Shown here one piece after another: positions 50,256-60,620 of a stretch of 64,000 nt of DNA. The stretch is from Muraenolepis orangiensis (lineage: Eukaryota > Chordata > Actinopteri > Gadiformes > Muraenolepididae): positions 124,001 to 188,000 of the forward strand of contig JANIIK010000702.1 of assembly GCA_027704905.1 (NCBI GenBank), given 5' to 3'. The position numbers were made by a program, and so were the translations under genes. Below the pieces are notes generated by a model. It was not told the DNA's origin. It saw only the letters and a list, made by a program, of their open reading frames with translations, and did not search any database. Each line of letters begins with the position of its first letter. The stretch's first letter is position 1.

Positions 50256-51417
50256 TTATGTTTATGTTTATTTAGGATCCCCATTAGCTTTTGTTCTTGA
50301 CAAAAGCTACTCTTCCTGGGGTCCGACACTTAAAACAATACAACAACAATACAACAACATTCAAGACATAAGTCCTGACATCATTAACATTAACAACATC
50401 ACCAATATCATCAACAATCTCCAACATCATCAACAATGTCATCCACTTTCAATATCAATCTCAGCCAAGGATGAGTGCACAAGACACCCACCAGTACAAA
50501 GCATGAGATAAAATTAAATTAGGGTTCACAGTTCACAAGGGTACATGCTCGATAGTAGATGGCCCTTCAATCTCTTCCTGAAAGAGGCTCTGGACTCTAT
50601 TTCAGCAAGGTAGTTTGGCAATGAGTTCCATTCCTTTATAGCTCTATAAGTCACAGAAGATTTCAGAAGATTTGTCCTGGGTTTAGGTACCAGTAGATGG
50701 CCTGATGTAGCTTGTCTAGTCTTATGGTCATGCTCATCTCTTGTGTAAACTATTTGATCATAATTTTTTTTGCTAAATTGGACATTTTTTTGAAAAGTGA
50801 TAACACGAGATTGCAGACGTTTCTCAACCGGAAGCCATGATAGGTTTCTATGCATAACTCCAATATGAGTACGCTTCGAACAGTGGAGAGCTAGTCTGGC
50901 AGCCTTGTTTTGAGCTATTTGTAATTTCTGTATATGTTTTTGCTGCTGATGACCATATGACCGGACAGTACTCAAGATGTGACAAAACCAGAGACTGAAT
51001 GACTTGTTTCAAAGTGGTTGGTGTTACATACTTTGTACATTTCCTCATCACAGCTATGCTCCTTCCCATTTTAGTTACGATACTGTCAATTTGCTTTGTC
51101 CACTTTAAACCAGAATCAAGAACAATGCCAAGCAACTTAGTCTGGTTTACCTGTTCCACTGGCTGACCAGCCAGTGTCAGGCTTAATTGAGGATTGCTGC
51201 TTAACATATGTCTGGATCCCAACACCATTGCTTTTGTTTTTGCAATGTTGAGTACCAGTTTGTTATTGTTGACCCAGTCTGCTATGGCTTTAATCTCTAT
51301 TTTAAGTAGGTTATTTAACTCACTGCATGTTGATTCTGTACTGTACATTGTGGAATCATCAGCATACATTATTACACTGGACTTATTTACTTATTTACTT
51401 ACTTAATTACTTACTTA
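50256..51417 (-). mobile_element. 5'-truncated CR1/L2-type LINE with 33-bp target duplication
   Basis: On the minus strand, 51,369-50,526 encodes the end of an RT (catalytic MYADDSTMYS, LVLNIAKTKAMVLGS, PVEQVNQTKLLGIVLDSGLK) and the ORF2 C-terminus, with one frame change near 50,960. The 3' tail reads GGGGATCCTAAATAAACATA. Identical 33-bp sequences (from TTTAAACTTGAATTACTG to ATAGAGGTGT) flank it at 50,223-50,255 and 51,418-51,450. Confidence 0.88.
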
Positions 51418-51450
51418 TTTAAACTTGAATTACTGTATCGATAGAGGTGT

Positions 51451-51790
51451 ACTTGTTTAGAGTGAATATGCTTCAGCATATTAGTGGGAGCTCACCTGCT
51501 GTTTGTTAGATTAAGGTTAACTCATATACTGTGTTGTTCATTGGAAGTCTGACTGTGTGGGGGATCTGCCACTCGCTTCTGAGGAAGGACGAGCATAGGA
51601 TGTGGATGTTTCAGCTGCTCAACAGGTTCTATTTATTTTAAAGTTGGACTGGTGTAAAATGGAATCCCTCTCATGTCATACATCCTCACTTGGAGCTTTA
51701 GTATGCTCTCCTTTTCCTATCCAAGGTTTAAACTATTCCTCAAACACAGTTTTTCTGTCAACATGAAAATATGTTCAGAGTTCAAATTAC
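51451..51790. other. LINE-derived non-coding interval
   Basis: Lies between the CR1/L2 insertion and the ORF2 fragment of the L1-type element. Presumably decayed L1 sequence. No ORF can be assigned. Confidence 0.35.
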
Positions 51791-52315
51791 TAAAATGACT
51801 CAACTTTTTTGGTCTGTTACGTAATAATCATCAATTTTTACCATCTGAACTAACCCTCACCCTTACCCTTTGGAATAAGAAAGGTATTGTATCATTCAGA
51901 GACTTGTTCTTGGATGGCACCTTGGCCAACCTTAAAAGTCTGACCAGGAAATATAACCTTGCCCGAAACAACTTTCTCTTTTTTGTTATCTCCAAGTTCA
52001 AGGACCATTGCACTACATTCACTCACTTGCCCCCTGAAGATTCATCAAGTATTTTAGAGAAGCCAGAAAGCATGTTTTTTTGTTTGTTTGTCTGTCTGGA
52101 TAAGCTAAATATAAAACTGGACCTTTTTATACTCTCAGATGCTGTGAAAATTATGTCCCAATAAAACAAACAAATAAATAAACAATTTTAAAAAGTAGAC
52201 TTAGTAGACGTAGTGAAGTAAATAGCCGCGGTAGAAGACGTAGATGTAGTGGATGTATCAGAAGTAGTGATTTAGTGTTTTAGCTTAGGTTCAACAGGGC
52301 TTCATATGAACCCAC

Positions 52316-52506
52316 CCGGTAAACTCCGTAGCCGTCTCCCACCACAAGGGTTCCGTCGGGCAGGAAGACGTGAGCCTCGCCGCTCTCCGGGAACAGAGCC
52401 ACGCTGGCCAGGCCTTCCCTCTCCACCAGCACCACCCGCTCTGCATGGGGGCCACGCTCTGTGGACCGGGGCTCATGGGGGCTCAGGTCTGAACGCAAGC
52501 AACAGC
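52316..52506 (-). CDS. spag17-like: SPAG17/PF6-like gene, exon E
   Basis: A 191-nt exon with acceptor CCCCTTCTTCAG after a strong pyrimidine tract and donor CGG|GTGGGT. The peptide includes ERVVLVEREGLASVALFPES, then EAHVFLPDGTLVVGDGYGVY. The DGT-type hairpin motif and the order of motifs resemble SPAG17, the PF6 homologue in the central apparatus of motile cilia. Phase 1 at its start fits exon D's end once D's one-base loss is allowed for. Codon use is GC-rich and unlike the surrounding repeats. Identification is from remembered family features and needs alignment. Confidence 0.6.
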
Positions 52507-52544
52507 CTGAAGAAGGGGAGGAAGGAAGGAAGAGAGGAAGGAAG

Positions 52545-52545
52545 A

Positions 52546-52617
<72 letters not shown>

Positions 52618-52930
52618 AAAAAAAAGACAAGGAAAGAGAGAGAAAGTACGGAGCCCCCCTGGTGACATTGGTGAGAAAAATATTAATGCGTGGCCACAAA
52701 TTAATTATTGCGTGGCCACGCTTTACTAATTTGAGGCCACAAATTAATAATTTGTGGCCACGCATTATTAACGCGTGGCCACGCATTAATAGTTTTCTCA
52801 CCAATGTCACCAGGGGGGCTCCGTAAGAAAGAGAGAGAAATAAATAGGGAGAGAAAGAAAGAGAGAAAAAGAGAGAGAAAAAAGAGGGATAAGGAAAGAG
52901 AGAAAGAAAGAGAAAGAGAAAGAAAGAAAA
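52545..52930. repeat. (GA)n tract interrupted by a MITE
   Basis: A GA-rich tract (52,545-52,647, then 52,826-52,930) in the intron between exons D and E. The TA-flanked 175-bp MITE sits in its middle. A TA microsatellite follows at 52,938-52,963. Confidence 0.9.
52649..52823. mobile_element. 175-bp palindromic MITE with TA duplication
   Basis: The terminal inverted repeats start CGGAGCCCCCCTGGTGACAT and extend about 30 bp. They are flanked by TA (52,647-52,648 and 52,824-52,825). The interior is built of GTGGCCACGC/AATTAAT sub-repeats in both orientations, so the element can fold almost completely. Confidence 0.85.
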
Positions 52931-52938
52931 CGAAATAC

Positions 52939-52969
<31 letters not shown>

Positions 52970-53104
52970 GAGAGGACATCAATTGGATGACATTTAAAAC
53001 GTACATGTCAAATTAAATAAATCGTAGTATTACTTATAGTATTATTCGTTGTTCTGTTGTTATTTGATGTAAGAAACTGAAGCAGATTTGGTCAGAGTTC
53101 ACAA

Positions 53105-53760
53105 GGTACACACACCTAGCGTGGTGCTACAGTGTGTACCTGTGTCCAGAGTGCCTGGCCTAGCGTGGTGCTACGGTGTGTACCTGTGTCCAGAGTGCCT
53201 AGCCTAGCGTGGTGCTACAGTGTGTACCTGTGTCCAGAGTGCCAAGCCTAGCGTGGTGCTACAGTGTGTACCTGTGTCCAGAGTGCCTAGCCTAGCGTGG
53301 TGCTACGGAGTGTACCTGTATCCAGAGTGCCTAGCCTAGCGTGGTGCTACGGTGTGTACCTGTGTACAGAGTGCTTAGCCTAGCGTGGTGCTATGGTGTG
53401 TACCTGTGTCCAGAGTGCCTGGCCTAGCGTGGTGCTACGGTGTGTACCTGTGTCCAGAGTGCCTAGCCTAGCGTGGTGCTACGGTGTGTACCTGTGTACA
53501 GAGTGCTTAGCCTAGCGTGGTGCTATGGTGTGTACCTGTGTCCAGAGTGCCTAGCCTAGCATGGTGCTACGGTGTGTACCTGTGTCCAGAGTGCCTAGCC
53601 TAGCGTGGTGCTACGGTGTGTACCTGTGTCCAGAGTGCCTAGCCTAGCGTGGTGCTACAGTGTGTACCTGTGTCCAGAGTGCCTAGCCTAGCGTGGTGCT
53701 ACGGTGTGTACCTGTGTACAGAGTGCCTAGCCTAGCGTGGTGCTACAGTGTGTACCTGTG
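53105..53760. repeat. 44-bp minisatellite next to a splice donor
   Basis: Fifteen units of about 44 bp (CCTAGCCTAGCGTGGTGCTA, then CGGTGTGTACCTGTGTCCAG). Variant units (TTAGCC, TATGG) recur every third unit, suggesting higher-order duplication. On the minus strand each unit carries CAGGTACAC, the same sequence as the donor of exon D at the array's edge. Confidence 0.93.
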
Positions 53761-53863
53761 TGTCTGTGTGTGGACGTCTTCTCCTGGTAGAAGCTGGTGA
53801 TTGTGGTCCATCTGCGTGTTCCACGGTCAGAGTTCCGTCTGTGTTCTGGACACGCAGCACGAG
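53756..53863 (-). CDS. spag17-like: SPAG17/PF6-like gene, exon D (one-base frameshift)
   Basis: 108 nt. Acceptor CTAACCAG, donor ACACAG|GTACAC. The first frame reads LVLRVQNTDGTLTVEHADG; after a one-base loss near 53,806 the next frame reads TTITSFYQEKTS. A DGT-plus-ITxFYQ block of this kind is a strong SPAG17-like feature. With the lost base allowed for, start phase 0 and end phase 1 agree with exons C and E. The lesion could be a real mutation or a sequence error. Confidence 0.6.
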
Positions 53864-53869
53864 CTGGTT

Positions 53870-54982
53870 AGCGGTAAGGCAGGTTTTTTACTACTAGCCT
53901 TGATTATAAGTCTCTATTAAACCATTAGCATCAGTTAACATATGTCAGACTACAAACTACATTTTCTAAAAGACAAATCTTACAAATGTTAAATAAGTAT
54001 GGAATTGCTATTCATACATCGGACATATCAAGAATCAGGCTTGATTACATCGCAGATACTGTTTAGACAATACAAGGTAAATATCTCAGCATTTTGATTA
54101 AGTGTCTATGCACGTTTTCTGAATGAATCAGTTTTTAATGAGCCATGTAAGAACGGAGCATCTTTATTTCTAAGCTGCTCTGTTCTTACACTGCTCTGCT
54201 CTCTCTTCCAGATTCCTTCTGCTGTGTGACATATAGATGAGATAGTGAGCAGTGTGTGTGTGTTGTTCAGACCAGTGGTTCTCAAACTGGGGACTCATAG
54301 CCAGGGGGTCCGCTAAATAATTAAAAATAATTAATAAAATATCACAGTATCTTTCAAAAATGCATATCTACAGACAAGGACAATTTGTGTCACTAAAACA
54401 AGCATATTGTGTTCATTACTCCGACCCATGTTAGCTTTAGGCCAATAGAAACTCTGATGTGACTGTGACACATCACATCAATCATGAATTATTCACTTCA
54501 CTCAACGGACCGTTTCTGCTGCTCCGTAACTCTGCTTATTAGATCAATATTTCAGTCGATCCGGTCAGTCCACATCGTCATGTCACGCTAAGCCCAAACA
54601 AGTTAAATTGAGAACAATAGGACGACAATGATGTCGAGTTTGGTTTTATTAAAAACCGCGACAGGAGACCGAAGTGCGTCATGAGTCTTCAGGTAAGAAT
54701 GAAGCCATGAAGCCAGCTAAGCAGAAGCAACATCTGATATCAAAGCCCCCGGAATATAATTATATTTAATATACATATATATATAATATATAAGGACAAA
54801 ACTAAATCATTTTTCCGTCTAAAGAGCGAGGAATACATCCACCAAAAACACAAACATGGGCTTAATAACTATAATGTGTTCTGTAACGCTGTTATGATAA
54901 CTTCTGTTATGAATTGTTACTGTAAGTATTGTTACAGTTTATAGTCATAAGATTATGTCTTGTTTCTGTTCATCTTGTTACA
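53870..54982. other. Intronic interval with one hAT terminus
   Basis: CAGTGGTTCTCAAACTGGGG at about 54,272 is a hAT-type terminus, with no partner found. The rest is AT-rich with no supported exon. The last about 80 bp start a loose 48-bp repeat (ATGTCTTGTTTCTGTTCATC, then TTGTTACAGTTTATAG) that continues at 56,170-56,300. Confidence 0.4.
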
Positions 54983-54990
54983 GTTTATAG

Positions 54991-56169
54991 TAGGGATGGG
55001 ACGATCACGTTTTTTGCCACCGATCACCGATCACCGATCACAATGAGAAATATCTGCCCCACCGATCACCGATCACCGATTTTTTTATTTTTTTTGCAGC
55101 TATAGCGGTCTACAGTGTATTGCTGCTATAGCAGTCTATTATAGCAGGGGTTCCCAAACGCCGGGCCGCGGACCGGTACCGGGCCGTGGAGGTGTTACTG
55201 CCGGGCGGCAGTGTGTTTATCATCATATTTGACTCAAATAATTTGAGTATAGGTGAACGGCGGGCGGTATAATCTATATATAGAGATGATATATATAGTA
55301 TAATCTATATATATAGATTATATAGCGGTATAATCTATATATATAGATTCAATATATATCGGCGGCATAACGAGAGACTTTCAGTTACACGCGCTACTAA
55401 AGAGACTACGCGCTAGTGACGTGTCGGTCGCGAACGAGCGTTTATACTGAAATCGAGCCCTGCCGTTTTGTTAGGGGTGTGTGTTGACACACACTTTGAC
55501 AACCGGTCCGCGAAAATTGACAACTGGTCCGTCGGATTTTTTTCATGTATCTGCCGGTCCGTGGCACAAAAAAGGTTGGGAACCCCTGTATTATAGAACA
55601 GTTTCATCCATCATGCTATGGAAATAAGTATCTGTGTGTTTCAATATAGGCTATATATTTTTGATCTTTTATTGGAGTTATTGGACATGTTTGGTGTGAA
55701 ACAATCAGCCATGCAGTAAAATGCAGATGAGCCGACTGTAAACACACACACAGGGAATAGTGAATTATTACCACATTTATTAACAGGCTGAGAGAAAAAA
55801 ACAATTAGCAATTTACTTGAGATGGGCTAAAAACGCCAATGGTATTGAATAACCTTATATACAGCATTGGGAACATTGGCGGAGCTCGGGGAGGGCAACG
55901 TCAACAAGATGCCTGCGAGATGGGAGGGTGTAGCGTGGCTCAATATGTGTGAGCAGAATCCCGCATCTTCAACCACGCTAAATGGCTGATCATCCAGCGG
56001 GGCCCCACGTGTTTTACTCGCTGGTAAAGAGATGAGCTCGCGTGTTTCTCTCGTGCAGGATCGGCTATGAAATCGGCAACATTAAAGCAAGATCGGCATT
56101 CTCCGATTGCGCATTTTTCTTCAAAATCGGCCGATAATGATCGGAAGCCGATCGATCGTCCCACCTCTA
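54991..56169. mobile_element. hAT element with TAGGGATGGGACGATC termini
   Basis: The left end TAGGGATGGGACGATC and the right end GATCGTCCCACCTCTA are inverted repeats, with an exact 8-bp duplication GTTTATAG (54,983-54,990 and 56,170-56,177). The interior has CACCGATCACCGATCA subrepeats. No transposase remains. A 444-bp hAT MITE is nested in it. Confidence 0.9.
55145..55588. mobile_element. 444-bp hAT MITE nested in the hAT element
   Basis: The termini are CAGGGGTTCCCAAACGCCGG and AAAAGGTTGGGAACCCCTG. The duplication TATTATAG (55,137-55,144 and 55,589-55,596) is exact. GC-rich arms (GGGCCGCGGACCGGTACC, CCGGTCCGTGGCAC) and TATA-rich interior repeats. Confidence 0.93.
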
Positions 56170-56300
56170 GTTTATAGTCATAGGATTTTATCGTGTTTCT
56201 GTTCATCTTGTTACAGTTCATAGGCATAGTACTATGTCTTGTTACTGTTGTTACTGTTCATCTTGTTACTGCTCATAGTCATAGGACTATGTCTTGTTAT

Positions 56301-56406
<106 letters not shown>

Positions 56407-56413
56407 GATTCAC

Positions 56414-56524
56414 AGCCTGGCGGAGTGGGTCTGTGGCATGGACAGACAGTACTGAGGCGGTGGGTATGTGTTCATGAGTGCTGCCCACGGTGCAGACTCT
56501 GGCCCCCGAGGGGGCCGTGGTGAT
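56414..56524 (-). CDS. spag17-like: SPAG17/PF6-like gene, exon C (interrupted)
   Basis: On the minus strand the open frame reads ITTAPSGARVCTVGSTHEHI, then PTASVLSVHATDPLRQA, and meets a possible donor GCT|GTGAAT in phase 0, which matches exon D. There is no acceptor at its 5' edge, because a retroposon tail (56,525-56,677) abuts it. Beyond the tail a pyrimidine-rich acceptor (CCCCCCCAG) and a few more codons occur. The exon was probably split by the insertion. Confidence 0.5.
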
Positions 56525-56677
56525 TTCATTTAGATTTCATTTAGTTATATTTTGTTGATACTAGTTTAGTTTAGTTTGTTGTTATTTAGTTTTTAGGTAT
56601 TAGTATATTTTGTGTGCATTTATTCCCCCTGTTTCAACTGTTGCACCTTAATTTCCCTCGGGATAAATAAAGTCTCT
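56525..56677 (+). mobile_element. Retroposon 3' tail inserted in exon C
   Basis: Reverse-complement partner of 471-652, ending GGGATAAATAAAGTCTCT. TGAT occurs at both edges (56,521-56,524 and 56,678-56,681), possibly a short target duplication. It lies antisense to the host gene. Confidence 0.7.
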
Positions 56678-56730
56678 TGATCCAGTGTCCCTCCTGGGGG
56701 GGTGTGACCGCGTCTGCTTCAGCATCTTGT

Positions 56731-56761
<31 letters not shown>

Positions 56762-56809
56762 ACATAAGAGTTAGCAACATCGTTTTGAACAATTCAGTCT
56801 AGTGTGAGT

Positions 56810-57690
56810 GGAGAGGAGGATCTCATGTGAGGGGAGAGGAGGATCTCATGTGAGGGGAGAGGAGGATCTCATGTGAGGGGAGAGGAGGATCTCATGTGAG
56901 GGGAGGGGAGGATCTCATGTGAGGGGAGAGGAGGATCTCATGTGAGGGGAGAGGAGGATCTCATGTGAGGGGAGGGGAGGGTCTCATGTGAGGGGAGAGG
57001 AGGATCTCATGTGAGGGGAGGGTCTCATGTGAGGGGAGAGGAGGATCTCATGTGAGGGGAGGGCAGGGTCTCATGTGAGGGGAGAGGAGGATCTCATGTG
57101 AGGGGAGGATCTCATGTGAGGGGAGAGGAGGATCTCATGTGAGGGGAGAGGAGGATCTCATGTGAGGGGAGGGTCTCATGTGAGGGGAGAGGAGGATCTC
57201 ATGTGAGGGGAGGGTCTCATGTGAGGGGAGGGTATCATGTGAGGGGAGAGGAGGATCTCATGTGAGGGGAGAGGAGGATCTCATGTGAGGGGAGAGGAGG
57301 GTCTCATGTGAGGGGAGGGTCTCATGTGAGGGGAGAGGAGGAGCTCATGTGAGGGGAGGGGAGGGTCTCATGTGAGGGGAGGGTCTCATGTGAGGGGAGA
57401 GGAGGATCTCATGTGAGGGGAGGATCTCATGTGAGGGGAGAGGAGGATCTCATGTGAGGGGAGGATCTCATGTGAGGGGAGAGGAGGATCTCATGTGAGG
57501 GGAGAGGAGGATCTCATGTGAGGGGAGAGGAGGGTCTCATGTGAGGGGAGGGTCTCATGTGAGGGGAGAGGAGGATCTCATGTGAGGGGAGAGGAGGATC
57601 TCATGTGAGGGGAGGGTCTCATGTGAGGGGAGGGTCTCATGTGAGGGGAGGGTCTCATGTGAGGGGAGGATCTCATGTGAGGGGAGGGTC
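56810..57690. repeat. 18/23-bp purine-rich minisatellite
   Basis: About 40 units of two interspersed types: 23 bp (GGGGAGAGGAGGATCTCATG TGA) and 18 bp (GGGGAGGGTCTCATGTGA). It lies between exons B and C. The order of the two types is irregular. Confidence 0.95.
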
Positions 57691-57802
57691 TTGTGTGATG
57701 AGGTCAACTGACACATTAGGGAGGATTAAATGAACAGAAAGTAACCACTGAGGGGAAGCCCTAACGTAGCCGTGTGAAAGTGGAGACACCAAGTGGTCTC
57801 AC

Positions 57803-57898
57803 CCTTCTGCTCATCTAACGTCTCTTCCTGTCTGAGCTCAGCGCCCGGTGGCCACACAGAGCCAGAGTCTGAGCTGAAGCTCACAGCACCGTCTAGAA

Positions 57899-57904
<6 letters not shown>
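57803..57904 (-). CDS. spag17-like: SPAG17/PF6-like gene, exon B (acceptor unclear)
   Basis: The open frame reads LFLDGAVSFSSDSGSVWPPG and AELRQEETLDEQK, then a donor AAGG|GTGAGA in phase 1. It continues the sense of exon A (DGSTE, then V-LFLDGAV). The bases before it are a TG microsatellite running up to CTGTTTCTAG, with no AG acceptor in the right phase. The acceptor may have been overwritten by the microsatellite. Confidence 0.5.
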
Positions 57905-57950
<46 letters not shown>

Positions 57951-58065
57951 GAACCTCTATGTTGTGTGTTTGTGTAGTGGTGTGTGTTGAGTGTGTGTTA
58001 GTGTAGTGGTGTGTGTTGGTGTAGTGCTGTGTGTTGTGTGGGTGTGTAGTGGTGTGTACCTCTGT

Positions 58066-58110
<45 letters not shown>

Positions 58111-58342
58111 TTGTGTGAGTGTACCTCTGTGTTGTGGGTGTGTAGTGGTCAGTACCTGTGTGTGTGTGTGGTGTGTGTTGTGTGAGTGTACCTCTGTGTT
58201 GTGTGTTTGTGTGTGTTGTGTGAGTGTACCTCTGTGTTGTGTGTGTGTGTGTGTGTGTGTACCTCTGTGTTGCGTGTGTGTTTGTGTAGTGGTGTGTGTT
58301 ATGTGTTTGTTTGTTTAGTTGTGTGTGTGTGTGTGTGTGTAC
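57904..58342. repeat. CA/TG microsatellites with repeated donor-like blocks
   Basis: Long CA (57,903-57,948) and TG tracts (58,071-58,101, 58,240-58,260, 58,320-58,340). Within them GTACCTCTGTGTTG or a close variant occurs about five times. On the minus strand this is CAGAGGTAC, the donor of exon A. Confidence 0.85.
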
Positions 58343-58491
58343 CTCTGTGGAGCCATCTCTCATGTGTCTGACCACAGCTCCCTGGCTGGTGATGACACAG
58401 AAGAGCTCCGCAGGCATTGCCATGGTAACCGCATGGCGCTGAGCTGGCACGCTCTGCCTCACCAAGATGCTCCATCTACCAGGGGTCGCCA
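58343..58491 (-). CDS. spag17-like: SPAG17/PF6-like gene, exon A
   Basis: 149 nt between a TTAG acceptor and donor GAG|GTACAC. The peptide includes RQSVPAQRHAVTMAMPAELF and CVITSQGAVVRHMRDGSTE, then would join exon B's LFLDGAV. The block 'S-x-G-x-V-x-x-x-x-DGS-x-x-x-LF-x-DG' resembles SPAG17's repeated hairpins. The exact acceptor is uncertain (a second AG lies 15 nt further in). Confidence 0.55.
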
Positions 58492-58564
58492 CTAACACAC
58501 ACACACACACACAAGAAAGTTTTATTTATTGTCATTGTCTATTAAAATATTGGTATAATATAGA

Positions 58565-58660
58565 ACATGCATATTTACATTTAGGGCATTTGGCAGACGC
58601 TTTTATCCAAAGCGACTTACAAGGTGTACATTAGTTGAAGCAGACAATAGCATAACACTG
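58565..58660 (-). repeat. Dispersed teleost repeat motif, minus orientation
   Basis: GGCAGACGCTTTTATCCAAAGCGACTTACAA-type sequence (positions about 58,590-58,622), the reverse complement of the motif at 9,385. It is followed by its usual downstream sequence. Confidence 0.65.
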
Positions 58661-58879
58661 AGGTACGTGAACATAAAAATAGAGCAGTTCACAAGCATTC
58701 ATATTAACAAGATGAATAACACAATTTGGTACTGCCAGGTCACCTGCTTAAGTAGCTGTGATAAGAGCGTGTTATCAACATTAAGGATATACACTTGCTA
58801 GAATATACAACATGCTAAGAGCTAGTAATGTCAGGACTTAAGCAAGTTAGGGGTTCACAAAGGAGAAGGAGGGTTCATA

Positions 58880-59115
58880 TTTATATGTTATATAATATAA
58901 TACACACGTATGTATTAGAATATAATAAACTGTATTTTATATTATATAATACACACTTGTAATAGACACACATGTATTAGATTGTAATAAACTGATATTT
59001 ATCATAATATAATAAACACATATGTAATATAATATAATATAATAAACACATATATTATATAATACACACATATGTAATATAATATAATACACACCTAATT
59101 AATATAATAAACACA
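58880..59115. repeat. AT-rich TATAATA/CACACAT repeats
   Basis: Irregular tandem of AATATAATA and ACACACATATGTA motifs. The same array resumes at 60,217-60,320 after the pogo element. Confidence 0.85.
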
Positions 59116-59117
59116 TA

Positions 59118-60214
59118 CCGTATTGACCCGAATATAAGACGGGTTTTTTTTCCAAGAAAAAAATCTGAAAAAGAGGGGTCGTCTTATAATCGGGGTTTAG
59201 ACTTTTCGATGTAACGTAATTGCACATGTAATTGCGCAACAACAGATCGCGCCAAACGACTGTTCCGAGACACCGCGCGACACTTAAAGTAACTCAAAGT
59301 CTTAAAGTAACAGTACATAAAAACAGTTACCTGGAGAGATAGAAATGGAGAGACACCGCGACCAACTTGAAAAAAGTGGCTCAAAAGTAGGGCAAGTTAA
59401 TAAACAGGAGAGACGAAGTTACGATGCCAATTTTAAGATAATGGTGATAAACGAAGCAGAGACATCAGACACCTGTCATTGCGACACAGGACAAGCCCAG
59501 CGCCTGCCCTTAGTGGACACTTGACTGAGCCAGTCAAAACCTAGTGACCTAGTGATCATACCGGGCGGAATGACAAGCCAGCTGCAGGTGTTGGATGTGG
59601 TCGTTAACAAACCATTCAAGGTTCATCTGCACAAGAGATCCACAGAGTGGCTCCTGGCTGGTCATCACGCACTGACACCGTCTGGAAAAATCCAAAAGCC
59701 TGCAGTACGTTTGCTCTGTGAATGGATCTTGCAAGCATGGGCTTACGTTTCCCCAGAAAGCATTAATGGGTTTAAGAAATGTTGCGTATCAAATGCCATG
59801 GATGGCAGCGAGGATGACGTGATGTGGGAGGAGACGGGGAGCAGACAGTGAGTGACGATAGCGGGAGTGAGAGGAACAACCCAGCGATGTAGAAGACGAG
59901 CTGAATGAGAAGACGTGATGTGACCAATAGACTGATGTTCTGTTTGATTGCTCTACTATTTGATTGCACTACTGTTTTATTGCACTACTGTTTCATTGCA
60001 ATCTATCTAGCCTGTTTTGTTTTTGTTTGCCAAGTTAGGCAAATTTGAACACAATGTGTGATGTGCGTTATCATTATTTTCCAAAAAAAATATTTTCTTT
60101 ATAAAAAAAATATTTGGTCTTCAAAAAAAAAAAAGATATTTTTTTCCAAAAAAGAGTCTTGAAAAAGAGGGGTCGTCTTATAATCGGGGTCGTCTTATAT
60201 TCGGGTCAATACGG
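59118..60214 (+). mobile_element. Internally deleted pogo/Tigger-type transposon
   Basis: 24-bp terminal inverted repeats (CCGTATTGACCCGAATATAA, then GACG) are flanked by TA. An inner repeat, AAAAAGAGGGGTCGTCTTAT, then AATCGGGGT, occurs near each end. A start of the N-terminal helix-turn-helix region is visible (RRSYDANFKIMVINEAE, about 59,408-59,460). The C-terminal part of a DDE_1 transposase follows at 59,552-59,851 (PGGMTSQLQVLDVVVNKPFK, then KKCCVSNAMDGSEDD). The catalytic core between them is deleted, so the copy is non-autonomous. Confidence 0.9.
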
Positions 60215-60329
60215 TATATTATATGATACACACATATGTAATATAATATAAACAAATATATTATAATATACACACGTATGTAATATAATATAATAATCAC
60301 ATGTCAAATATAATACACACATATGCATG

Positions 60330-60620
60330 TTGTGTCTCCCAGTGTTGTAAAGTGTGGTTAAATGAGTGTCAGACCTTAAGGCTAGCTGGGGACTCGCTGG
60401 GGGGCTAGCTGGGAGGCTAGCCGGGGGGCTAGCTGGGAGGTCAAGGCAGTGTAGGTAACAGTGTTTGGAGACATCATTAGAGGCAGGGCTGGGGTCATCC
60501 TGGGTAACTTCCTGTGTACACACTGGATCACACACACAGTCATTTAGAGCTTTTAAAACAGTACCTGCTCACCTTTTGGAGTCTTCTGCCTCTGATGTGA
60601 TGTATTTGTGAGTCCAGTCC
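60330..60620 (-). CDS. Candidate upstream exons of the minus-strand host gene
   Basis: On the minus strand a stretch ending AAAAG|GTGAGC near 60,575 looks like a donor. An open frame at 60,535-60,330 reads VCTQEVTQDDPSPASNDVSK and a Pro/Ala/Ser repeat (PASPPASLPASPPAS). They could be coding or chance. Their position upstream of exons A-E is the main argument. Confidence 0.25.

Larger units (their letters stand above)
42626..52193 (+). mobile_element. Internally deleted L1-type LINE carrying two later insertions
   Basis: ORF1 pieces lie at 42,650-43,237 and 49,844-50,090: RRQNLRIVGLPEGIEGS, and after the Gmr1 insertion FNNIKAKLHKAGLTFTLRHP. These match the transposase_22-type L1 ORF1. A C-terminal ORF2 fragment lies at about 51,840-52,060 (WNKKGIVSFRDLFLDGTL), followed by an A-rich tail with AATAAA. 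Most of ORF2 is missing. GTAGACTT occurs at both borders and may be the target duplication, though the flanks are repetitive. Confidence 0.65.

Noticed and set aside
53105..53760. CRISPR-like array
   Set aside because: Units are contiguous head-to-tail with no distinct spacers, in a vertebrate intron. It is a minisatellite.
55940..56227. 95-codon minus-strand ORF
   Set aside because: It lies in the right end of a non-autonomous hAT element and crosses the target duplication. No transposase motif.
57998..58510. 170-codon His/Thr-rich minus-strand ORF
   Set aside because: Most of it is CA/TG microsatellite. Only its first part overlaps a plausible exon (exon A), and the remainder is intron.
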